From positions 1-5,338 of the forward strand of contig MUGC01000090.1 in NCBI GenBank assembly GCA_002900535.1: 5,338 nt of DNA, given 5' to 3'. This stretch comes from Thermoplasmata archaeon M9B1D (GTDB lineage: Archaea; Thermoplasmatota; E2; DHVEG-1). A program made the position numbers and the translations under genes. Within the stretch, counting starts at the first letter, position 1; the number at the start of each line of letters is the position of its first letter. Below the pieces are notes generated by a model. It searched no databases and had not been told where the DNA came from. It was given only the letters and a program-made list of their open reading frames with translations. Below are positions 1 through 5,338 of this stretch, in pieces.

Positions 1-3000
1 AAGTTTTATATAAATGAAAAATCAGCGACTTTTTCTGATTTTGTAAATGTCCTATCTCATTCACGTATGACCAGTGATGGATACAATATTGTAAAGCAAG
101 GTGATGTCACAAGTCTAATTGAAATGGGAAATATAGATAGACGCAGACTTATTGATGATATAGCAGGGATCTCTCATTTTGACAATGATATTAAAAATGC
201 GGAAAAAGAAAGAGAAGAAGTGGACAGCAACCTTGAACGAATTAGAATTATATTAAATGAAATTTCAAACCAAATTCATCAACTTAAAAACGATCGTGAT
301 AGCGCATTTCGTTACAAAGAGCTTAAGGACCAACTATATGAAACCAAAGCAAAAATTGCTCTTAAAAAGAAACAAGATGTTGAATCGCAAATTGCCGAGG
401 TAGGTAAACAAATTGATTCTTACGAAAAAGAGAAAGATAAACTTGATAATAAATCCAACGAGCTGAAAAAACAACATACGGAAATTCAAAAAGAACTAGA
501 AGAAATTGAAAAAAAAATTGCTGATGTTGGCGGAGACGAAGTAAAAGAACTAAAAGAAAAAATCGATTTAATTAGAAGTGAAGAGATAAAAGTTGAGGAA
601 AGGATTAATTACTCAAATGATGAAATCAAAGATATTCAAAAAGAAGAAATAGAATTAAAAACAAATCTTGAAAAACTTGAAAAAGAAATAGAAGAATACA
701 ATAATAATAAAAAAAATCTTGACACACAAATTGAAGATAAACAAAAAGAGTTTACAGAAAAAGACGCAGGATTATCTAAAATAAAAGAAGATATCGCTCA
801 ATCTGATGATAAATCAATGGATCTCACCCATGAACTTGCAAAGATGCGTGAGGAATACAATGAAAAAAATACTGAGATCCATGAGCTTAAACTTAAACGA
901 AATCGTTTTACAGATAAAATCGAAGCACTTGAGCTACAAATAGCAGAAATACAGGAAACAAAGTCAACCTATGAATTTGAATTAAAAGATATCAACTGGC
1001 AATTTGAAGAATCTAAAAAAGAAGGTAAAGAAAAAAGCAAAAAAACACTTGATTTTGAAAAAAAACTTTTTGATAAGAAAAAACAAGAATCAGAACTAAC
1101 TGAACAGCTAAACGATTTAGAAAATGCTATACGCCGCTTGCAAATTGAAAAATCTAAACTTCAAGCAGAATTTGATGCAGCACAAGCAGTTCAAGGTAAA
1201 TATAATCAAGCAGTAAACAAAATTTTAAAAGCAAGAAACGATGGAATCCTAACAGGTGTTCATGGAACAGTTGCTGAACTTGCAAGAGTAGATAAAAAAT
1301 TTGAAACAGCAGTTGAAATCGCAGCAGGTGCACGTATGCAATCCATCGTTGTCGATGACGATGAAGTAGCTGCAAAAGCAATTAAACTTTTACAAAAGGA
1401 AAAACTTGGACGAGCAACTTTTTTACCTATAAATAAAATGATTTCAGGCAAACCACGCGGAAAAGCTTTAATTTCAATAAAAGACGAAAAAGCCCATGGT
1501 TTTGCAATAGATCTTGTAAATTTTAAAGAAGAATACCGTGGCGCTTTTTGGTATGTTTTTGGTGACACAATTATTGTCGACACCCTTGATGATGCCCGTA
1601 GACTAATGGGTGGCGTACGTCTTGTTGACCTTAGAGGAAGCCTTATAGAAGCAGGAGGCGCAATGATTGGCGGGAGTACACCCAATACACATCTTTCTTT
1701 TACTAGTGCAGATCGTAGTAAACTTGAGGATGTTACAAAAAAACTAGAAGAAACAATAGCAAGCCAAGAAAATCTAACTGAAAAACTTACAGATCTCCGC
1801 AGAGAAATCATTGAAATTGAAAATAACCTTGGTGAAATTAGAACCGCTGGCGATAAAGAAATTCAGGTAAAAGATCTGGAAGTTAGAAAGAAAGAATTTA
1901 CTGGAAAACTTGAAGTAATAACTAATGATTTAAAGGAAAAGGTAAAAGAAAAAGAAGAACTAGAAGAAAAGAAAAAAGAAGTTATTTCAAAAATTGAAGA
2001 ATACAACAAACGCCTTGAAGAACTTGACAAAATTAAAGAAGAAAAAGGAAAAATTCTTTTAAAGGGAACTAAAAAAGAACTTGCTCAAGAAGCAAGAAGT
2101 CTGGAAGAAGAAGTTACAAAACTTCAGGAAACTATTTTAACTATTAATTCAGAAAAAGATGCACTTGGAAAAAAAATAGAGTTACTTTTAGAAAAGAAAA
2201 ATGAAATATCAACAAGAATTGAATCCAAAACAATTGAAATAAAGGATTATAAAACATCGATTGAAGAGTTTAAATCCTCTCGTGCTAAGTTTAGAGATGA
2301 ACTTAAAGCTCTCATGAATGTAGAAGAACAAATGACTGGTAAAATGAAAGATCTTACAACAAAACGTGATGGAGTTTATAAAAAAACTATTACTATTGAA
2401 AACGAGCTTGATAAAATTAATACCCGTGTCGAATCATATTATGACCTAATATCAAGGGCAAAATACCGATTACCAACTCTTGAAGCAGCAATAAAAGAGT
2501 TTGAACAAGAATTAGAGCTTTATAATGTTGAAATTAAAGAAGACAAACTTCCAAATGTTGAGTCTTTGAAGGATTCGATGAAAATAATAGAAGAGTCAAT
2601 GCGTGAACTTGAACCAGTCAACATGAGAGCACTTGATGAATATGAACATCAATCTGAACGTAAAAATAAACTTGATGAAGATGTTAAACATCTTAAGGAA
2701 CAAAAAAAGAACTTAATAAAACTTGTAGATGGAATAACAGATAAGAAAAAAGAACGATTCTTTGAAGTATTTAATATCATAAATAAAAATTTCAAAGAAA
2801 CTTATGGGCAACTATCTGAAGGTGGAGAAGGTGAACTCCAAATAGAGAACGAAGAAAATATTTTTGAAAGTGGACTTACTATTAAGGCAAGACCTCGTGG
2901 TAAAAAAATCTTGCTTTTATCAGCGCTTTCAGGTGGTGAAAAAAGTATCGCATCTATCGCATTTATTTTTGCAATTCAACAATGGGATCCAAGTCCATTC

Positions 3001-3261
3001 TATGTACTAGATGAGGTAGATATGTTTCTTGATGGTGTGAATGCTGAAACAGTAAGTCGCATGGTAAAACAGAAAGCTTTGGATTCACAATTTATCATGG
3101 TTACACTTAGGAAAGTTGCTTTAAAAGAAGCAAATCATGTATATGGTGTTACTATGAAAGACACAGGTGTTTCTGAAATGATCGGAAACATTGACCCTGA
3201 AACAGTAAGTCCTAAGGGAGAATTTGAAATTGAAGGAGGTCGGATGATTGGAGCTGCCTAA
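1..3261 (+). CDS. smc: Chromosome segregation ATPase SMC, 5'-truncated by the window edge
   Basis: SMC is the ATPase subunit of the archaeal/bacterial condensin SMC-ScpAB, which compacts and segregates chromosomes. The open frame already reads at base 1 (KFYINEKSATFSDF), so ATG 67 is internal. By comparison with full-length archaeal SMCs, about 110 N-terminal residues including Walker A are off-window; 1086 residues are visible. In visible numbering, the Q-loop is YNIVKQGDVT with Gln33, followed by the RRRLIDDIAGI helix. A Lys/Glu-rich coiled-coil arm covers about 60-410. The hinge is about 415-560, from GILTGVHGTVAEL to the glycine-rich GGAMIGGS. The return coil is about 565-910. The C-terminal ATPase lobe has signature motif LSGGEK at 976-981, Walker B YVLDEVD with Asp1004 and catalytic Glu1005, and D-loop LDGVN. 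Leu1036 (TLRK) replaces the switch His of bacterial SMCs. No frameshift or internal stop is seen. It is the first gene visible of the smc-scpA-scpB operon; the promoter is off-window. Confidence 0.97.
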   Translation, partial: KFYINEKSATFSDFVNVLSHSRMTSDGYNIVKQGDVTSLIEMGNIDRRRLIDDIAGISHFDNDIKNAEKEREEVDSNLERIRIILNEISNQIHQLKNDRDSAFRYKELKDQLYETKAKIALKKKQDVESQIAEVGKQIDSYEKEKDKLDNKSNELKKQHTEIQKELEEIEKKIADVGGDEVKELKEKIDLIRSEEIKVEERINYSNDEIKDIQKEEIELKTNLEKLEKEIEEYNNNKKNLDTQIEDKQKEFTEKDAGLSKIKEDIAQSDDKSMDLTHELAKMREEYNEKNTEIHELKLKRNRFTDKIEALELQIAEIQETKSTYEFELKDINWQFEESKKEGKEKSKKTLDFEKKLFDKKKQESELTEQLNDLENAIRRLQIEKSKLQAEFDAAQAVQGKYNQAVNKILKARNDGILTGVHGTVAELARVDKKFETAVEIAAGARMQSIVVDDDEVAAKAIKLLQKEKLGRATFLPINKMISGKPRGKALISIKDEKAHGFAIDLVNFKEEYRGAFWYVFGDTIIVDTLDDARRLMGGVRLVDLRGSLIEAGGAMIGGSTPNTHLSFTSADRSKLEDVTKKLEETIASQENLTEKLTDLRREIIEIENNLGEIRTAGDKEIQVKDLEVRKKEFTGKLEVITNDLKEKVKEKEELEEKKKEVISKIEEYNKRLEELDKIKEEKGKILLKGTKKELAQEARSLEEEVTKLQETILTINSEKDALGKKIELLLEKKNEISTRIESKTIEIKDYKTSIEEFKSSRAKFRDELKALMNVEEQMTGKMKDLTTKRDGVYKKTITIENELDKINTRVESYYDLISRAKYRLPTLEAAIKEFEQELELYNVEIKEDKLPNVESLKDSMKIIEESMRELEPVNMRALDEYEHQSERKNKLDEDVKHLKEQKKNLIKLVDGITDKKKERFFEVFNIINKNFKETYGQLSEGGEGELQIENEENIFESGLTIKARPRGKKILLLSALSGGEKSIASIAFIFAIQQWDPSPFYVLDEVDMFLDGVNAETVSRMVKQKALDSQFIMVTLRKVALKEANHVYGVTMKDTGVSEMIGNIDPETVSPKGEFEIEGGRMIGAA
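3235..3240 (+). promoter_or_regulatory. Shine-Dalgarno of scpA inside the end of smc
   Basis: GGAGGT is a full match to the archaeal anti-Shine-Dalgarno sequence. It lies 7 nt before the TTG at 3248, and an in-frame TGA at 3245-3247 sits immediately upstream of that TTG. This fixes TTG 3248 as the scpA start despite the rare codon. The same bases encode Glu-Gly-Gly near the SMC C-terminus, so one stretch serves both coding and initiation. Confidence 0.82.
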
Positions 3262-4120
3262 AATTGACAATGAAGTAATAAATCATCTACTGTTTCATAA
3301 ATCACTTATAGATGAAAAAGATGACTCAGCAAGAATAAACTATTATGTTTCAATGCTCCAAAAAACAGATGAGGGGGAGCACCTTTCAATTGAAAACCCG
3401 TTTGATAGAAGCATTACAATAGCATTTGAACTAGTAATGCAACAACATTTAAATCCATGGGATATTGATTTAGTAAGTTTTTCAACGATGTATCTGAAAC
3501 GTGCAAAACAAGAAAAAATAGATTTGATGACTGCTGGTAGAATTATTTATATGGCATGGAAAATTTTAAAATTACAGAGTAACAACTTAGTGGTTGCAAT
3601 GGAAAAACAGGAAGAAACCTATGAACCATTTGGTTGGGGGGATATTCCAACTGAAATGTATCTAACTAACGATGATGCATACTCATATACAAATCTTGTT
3701 ATGAACATGCCAGAATCGCCCCTTGAAGAACCATTGAGAAGAGATTCAAAAAGAAAAGTAACATTAATAGAACTTTTAGATGCTTTCGACCTAGCTAGAA
3801 AAGAATCGGAAGAATTTCAGATTCTTGACCAACAAAGACAAGAAGAAAGAGAAAGGATAGCCGAGAGAGCGCGTAAAAGAATGAAAGGGACAGCACATGA
3901 AGATCATTTAGAGGACGACATACAAGCGATATGGAAAAGAATCAAAAATCATTCAAATAAAACTTTAACACTTATAGAGTTATGTGAAAAGAAAGGGAAA
4001 GAAGAACTAATTAAAGTTCTAATATCTGTTTTATTTCTTGCAATGGATAACAAAATAATTGTATTTCAAAAAAAGTTCCCATATGGAAAAATTTTTATTA
4101 AAAACATAGGATATAGTTGA
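3248..4120 (+). CDS. scpA: Segregation and condensation protein A (kleisin subunit of SMC-ScpAB)
   Basis: ScpA is the kleisin that links the two SMC heads and carries ScpB. In the family its N-terminal domain binds the coiled-coil neck of one SMC and its C-terminal winged helix binds the cap of the other head. The 290-residue protein shows the family hallmark NPWDIDL (69-75) followed by the helical FSTMYLKRA segment. Residues 96-112 form a hydrophobic helix (AGRIIYMAWKILKL). A second conserved KVTLIELLDAF stretch is at 169-180. A very charged, Arg/Glu/Gln-rich linker runs about 183-235. The C-terminal winged helix is about 238-288 (TLIELCEKKGKEELIKVLISVLFLAMDN, then FPYGKIFIKNI). The length is at the upper side of usual for ScpA, as in other euryarchaeal forms. 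The start is TTG, chosen because of the perfect GGAGGT 7 nt upstream and the in-frame stop directly before it. It overlaps smc by 14 nt, implying translational coupling and matched synthesis of the subunits. Confidence 0.93.
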   Translation: MELPKIDNEVINHLLFHKSLIDEKDDSARINYYVSMLQKTDEGEHLSIENPFDRSITIAFELVMQQHLNPWDIDLVSFSTMYLKRAKQEKIDLMTAGRIIYMAWKILKLQSNNLVVAMEKQEETYEPFGWGDIPTEMYLTNDDAYSYTNLVMNMPESPLEEPLRRDSKRKVTLIELLDAFDLARKESEEFQILDQQRQEERERIAERARKRMKGTAHEDHLEDDIQAIWKRIKNHSNKTLTLIELCEKKGKEELIKVLISVLFLAMDNKIIVFQKKFPYGKIFIKNIGYS

Positions 4121-4126
4121 TGGATT

Positions 4127-4666
4127 GTGAAAGACATGGGTGTTAAAGAAAAACGCCTTTTAGAATCTGTGCTTTTTTCAGCAAGTGAACCAATAACAAT
4201 TAATGAAATTAAACAAGCAACAAAAATGTCTACTCAAAAAATAAAAAAAACAATTGATGAGTTGATTGAAGATTATAATGTTACAAGAAAAAATGAAACT
4301 AGCATGGAAATTGTAAAAGCTGGTGACAAATATACTATGCAAGTTAAACAGGAATACTCAGATCAAAGTATTATGGTTGCAAAACCGGAAATCGATAGCA
4401 ATCTTTTGAAAACATTAACACTTATTGCATTTCATCAACCGGTTAAACAATCAAATCTAAGACGTATGATAGGTACAAAGGCTTATGAGCATGTTGATGA
4501 ACTTTCTGATTTAAAACTTATTCACAGTAGAAAACATGGTAGTACCGAAATGCTCACGACAACAAAACTTTTTCCTGAATATTTTGGAATTGACACCACA
4601 GATCCAGAGGAAATTAGAAGTTTTTTAATGAAAAAAGTAGCAGGAAAAATCGAAAAACAAAAATAA
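4127..4666 (+). CDS. scpB: Segregation and condensation protein B (KITE subunit of SMC-ScpAB)
   Basis: ScpB dimers bind the central part of the kleisin ScpA and modulate SMC ATPase activity. The 179-residue protein has the two winged-helix domains of the family. The first is at about 7-78 (KRLLESVLFSASEPITINEI opens it). The second is at about 90-158, with the diagnostic LKTLTLIAFHQPVKQSNLRRMIG at 94-116, where bacterial ScpB typically has LAIIAYKQPITR-E-RG, and the closing TTKLFPEYFGI. The loop that is RGRP-like in bacterial ScpB is reduced to KHGST here. Start choice is uncertain: GTG 4127 gives the longest frame, only 6 nt after the scpA stop, but ATG 4136 (MGVKEKRLL) has a GTGA at 4127-4130 placed 5 nt upstream and loses only three residues. 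Neither has a strong Shine-Dalgarno, so reinitiation after scpA is likely. It is the last gene of the operon. Confidence 0.91.
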   Translation: MKDMGVKEKRLLESVLFSASEPITINEIKQATKMSTQKIKKTIDELIEDYNVTRKNETSMEIVKAGDKYTMQVKQEYSDQSIMVAKPEIDSNLLKTLTLIAFHQPVKQSNLRRMIGTKAYEHVDELSDLKLIHSRKHGSTEMLTTTKLFPEYFGIDTTDPEEIRSFLMKKVAGKIEKQK

Positions 4667-4673
4667 AATTATT

Positions 4674-4687
4674 CAAAATCTATTTTG
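4674..4687. repeat. Short palindrome just after scpB
   Basis: CAAAATCTATTTTG has 6-bp perfect arms around a CT centre, 7 nt after the scpB stop codon, and is followed by TTT. As RNA it would give a small, weak A-U hairpin. It could mark a processing or weak termination point at the end of the operon, but a palindrome this short is expected by chance in such AT-rich DNA. Confidence 0.3.
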
Positions 4688-4734
4688 TTTAGTCAACTAC
4701 TGTAAAGAAAGTGGATAAGAGTTGTGTAATAATC

Positions 4735-4757
4735 TCTATATACTACTTTTTATAAAA
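4735..4757 (+). promoter_or_regulatory. Possible TATA boxes upstream of the structured element
   Basis: Two TATA-like stretches sit here: TCTATATAC (4735-4743) and TTTTTATAAAA (4747-4757). With the archaeal spacing of about 26-27 nt from TATA centre to start, transcription would begin near 4766 or near 4779. These positions are the base of the outer stem of the structured element and its run of five G. No good purine-rich BRE precedes either, so this is a weak promoter call that rests mostly on position. Confidence 0.28.
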
Positions 4758-4766
4758 TAGTTATTA

Positions 4767-4885
4767 GAGCTTGAACGGGGGAGAGAAAAAAAAACTTATT
4801 TTTCTCATCCTTTTACATCCTCTCCTTACCATCTCATTTATCCCCCGATCAATCTCATAGGATCAAATTTTTTAACCTTTTTTTT
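4767..4885 (+). ncRNA. Candidate structured RNA: nested stem-loop with U-tracts
   Basis: Bases 4767-4782 pair with 4841-4856 in 14 of 16 positions, with mismatches C4770/T4853 and A4775/A4848. The core is CGGGGGA against TCCCCCG. Directly stacked inside is a perfect 8-bp hairpin, GAGAAAAA (4783-4790) with TTTTTCTC (4799-4806), closing an 8-nt loop. A 34-nt pyrimidine-rich strand (4807-4840) would remain single. GGAGAG (4780-4785) could alternatively pair with CTCTCC (4820-4825), so two folds compete. U6 and U8 tracts follow at 4868-4885. The GC-rich stem stands out in an AT-rich spacer without ORFs. It may be an independent small RNA, a long 3' UTR/terminator of the scpB operon, or a leader-type switch. 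The plus strand is favoured because U-tracts follow only on that side. No known RNA family was recognised. Confidence 0.38.
4868..4885 (+). terminator. U-tract transcription terminator
   Basis: T6 at 4868-4873 and T8 at 4878-4885 are separated by AACC. Archaeal RNA polymerase terminates at such U-rich runs, with or without a hairpin; here the strong stem ending at 4856 lies 11 nt upstream. This is the best terminator candidate for the smc-scpA-scpB transcript and for any small RNA starting in the spacer. It lies just before the next promoter. Confidence 0.55.
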
Positions 4886-4890
4886 ACTAC

Positions 4891-4907
4891 AAAAAAGTTT
4901 ATATAAA
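4891..4907 (+). promoter_or_regulatory. Archaeal BRE/TATA promoter of the secreted-protein gene
   Basis: AAAAAAG (4891-4897) acts as a purine-rich BRE, followed by the near-consensus TATA box TTTATATAAA (4898-4907). From the box centre, transcription is predicted to start near 4929, giving a 5' leader of about 23 nt that contains the Shine-Dalgarno. This shows the downstream gene is transcribed separately from smc-scpA-scpB. Confidence 0.75.
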
Positions 4908-4919
4908 TTAATTATATTA

Positions 4920-4933
4920 TTAACATCTGTTAA
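4920..4933. promoter_or_regulatory. Palindrome at the predicted transcription start (possible operator)
   Basis: TTAACATCTGTTAA has perfect 6-bp arms around a TC centre. It lies between the TATA box and the Shine-Dalgarno and spans the predicted start site near 4929, the classic place for an archaeal repressor to block polymerase. The arms are short and AT-rich, so a chance palindrome is quite possible; no regulator is encoded in the window. Confidence 0.3.
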
Positions 4934-4937
4934 CGTA

Positions 4938-4943
4938 GGGGAG
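4938..4943 (+). promoter_or_regulatory. Shine-Dalgarno deciding the start of the secreted-protein gene
   Basis: GGGGAG contains GGAG at 4940-4943. It is only 2 nt from ATG 4946 but 8 nt from the in-frame ATG 4952. The scpA site has 9 nt between its GGAG and start codon, so ATG 4952 is the better start. Confidence 0.7.
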
Positions 4944-4951
4944 CTATGAAA

Positions 4952-5338
4952 ATGAAAAAGATTACTTGTTTTGTAGTATGTCTACTAATTTTAAGTAGTT
5001 TTACTGCAATAAGTTTAGGTCAAAAGGCTGATGTGCAACAGCAAAAGCAAACAGCTGGAAAAGTATTATCAATACAAAAAAAATTTTTGGAACCAAGTAT
5101 TATTAGAACATATATAAATGAAGAAAAATTTATTGAATTACGTTTCAGTGAAACAAATGGTTATCTGCGACTTGAAGACAAACCTTTACTACCGTTATAT
5201 CGAGAAACAATTAATCTTCCATTTGGAACAAAAATAACCGATATTTCTTGTGAAATAGGAAATACTGAAACAATGAAGCTACAAACAAAAATACTTCCAA
5301 CTCCAAGAGATTTGATTACAGATATGCAGAATTATGAA
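4952..5338 (+). CDS. Secreted protein with gingipain (C25)-like propeptide, 3'-truncated by the window edge
   Basis: 129 codons are visible with no stop before the right edge. The N-terminus is a standard Sec signal peptide: MKK, a hydrophobic core ITCFVVCLLILSSFTAI, and a likely cut after SLG (residue 23). No lipobox is present, so a lipoprotein is unlikely. A Gln-rich spacer (24-35) precedes a region predicted to be beta-rich. Residues 69-90 (NGYLRLEDKPLLPLYRETIN, then LP) followed by FGTKITDISCEI and KILPTPRDLI resemble the G-x-P-x-LP...P-x-G-x-x-I pattern and the closing ...P-x-P motif of C25 peptidase propeptides, which keep such enzymes inactive until secretion. The active-site His and Cys would be off-window, so the peptidase call is an inference; other surface proteins share this N-terminal type. 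Extracellular C25-like peptidases are known in sediment archaea of the MBG-D group. The start is ATG 4952 rather than 4946 because of Shine-Dalgarno spacing. The gene has its own promoter and palindrome and is independent of smc. Confidence 0.82.
   Translation, partial: MKKITCFVVCLLILSSFTAISLGQKADVQQQKQTAGKVLSIQKKFLEPSIIRTYINEEKFIELRFSETNGYLRLEDKPLLPLYRETINLPFGTKITDISCEIGNTETMKLQTKILPTPRDLITDMQNYE

Noticed and set aside
67..69. ATG 67 as the start of smc
   Set aside because: The frame is open and SMC-like from base 1, and this Met lies only ten residues before the Q-loop glutamine. It is an internal Met of a gene cut by the window edge.
701..720. AAT repeats with a run of eight A inside smc
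   Set aside because: This simple sequence encodes Asn/Lys of the coiled coil in an AT-rich genome. The frame is intact on both sides, so there is no sign of a frameshift or phase-variable tract.
1154..1381. Minus-strand open frame of 75 codons
   Set aside because: It lies fully inside smc opposite the hinge-proximal coil, is a Leu/Gln-rich low-complexity translation, and has no recognisable domain. It is a shadow of smc codon use.
1260..1811. Minus-strand open frame of 183 codons
   Set aside because: It lies opposite the well-conserved SMC hinge, is Ser/Arg/Pro-rich, and has no family match. The plus-strand reading explains the sequence fully.
4120..4146. ATG overlapping the scpA stop (TGATG) as a coupled start
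   Set aside because: It is in another frame from scpB and runs only eight codons to a stop, so it is not the scpB start.
4767..4786. Minus-strand GTTCAAGC resembling a tRNA T-loop
   Set aside because: The flanking bases do not form a T-stem (CCCCG against TCTAA), and no acceptor or anticodon arm can be built around it.
4764..4832. Minus-strand 22-codon frame across the structured element
   Set aside because: It is too short, basic then Phe/Pro-rich with no recognisable features, and has no convincing promoter. It follows from the purine/pyrimidine bias of the stem.
4767..4856. Miniature inverted-repeat transposable element
   Set aside because: The ends are imperfect 16-bp inverted repeats, but no target-site duplication flanks them and no second copy is in the window. 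A structured RNA or terminator fits better with the adjacent U-tracts.
4946..4948. ATG 4946 as the start of the secreted protein
   Set aside because: It is in frame but only 2 nt from the Shine-Dalgarno core; ATG 4952 has the normal 8-nt spacing and gives a standard MKK signal peptide. The difference is two residues.

Overview
The window is AT-rich DNA from an archaeon, probably a euryarchaeal or Thermoplasmatota-type lineage. It carries the three-gene condensin operon smc-scpA-scpB, followed by the start of a separate gene for a secreted protein. The archaeal assignment rests on three things. There is a textbook BRE/TATA promoter (TTTATATAAA) and no bacterial -35/-10 pair. The SMC ATPase head reads TLRK where bacterial SMCs usually have THRK. 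The ScpA and ScpB proteins have an archaeal flavour. The closer placement near Thermoplasmatota (marine benthic or sediment relatives) is an inference from general sequence feel and from the gingipain-like propeptide of the last gene; it is not proven here.

Layout. Bases 1-3261 hold smc, entered about 110 codons downstream of its true start, so the Walker A lobe is missing. Both coiled-coil arms, the hinge and the C-terminal ATPase lobe are complete. scpA (3248-4120) overlaps the end of smc by 14 nt and starts at TTG behind a perfect GGAGGT inside smc. scpB (4127-4666) follows after 6 nt in the same reading frame as scpA. Together they encode all three subunits of the SMC-ScpAB complex. SMC dimerises at its hinge, ScpA bridges the two ATPase heads as the kleisin, and ScpB (a KITE protein) binds the central part of ScpA. 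The complex organises and separates chromosomes.

Bases 4667-4951 are an intergenic region with no credible ORF but considerable structure. It has a short palindrome just after scpB and two TATA-like stretches. A strong nested stem-loop element (outer stem of 14 pairs out of 16, plus an 8-bp inner hairpin) is followed by two U-tracts, then a clear archaeal promoter with a 14-bp palindrome at the predicted transcription start. The stem-loop plus U-tracts could be an elaborate terminator, a small RNA or a regulatory leader, and is the least explained part of the window.

From 4952 to the right edge runs the 5' part of a gene for an exported protein. It has a signal peptide and a beta-rich N-terminal region that resembles the propeptide of C25 (gingipain-type) peptidases. 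The catalytic part, if present, lies outside the window. It has its own promoter and is not part of the smc operon.
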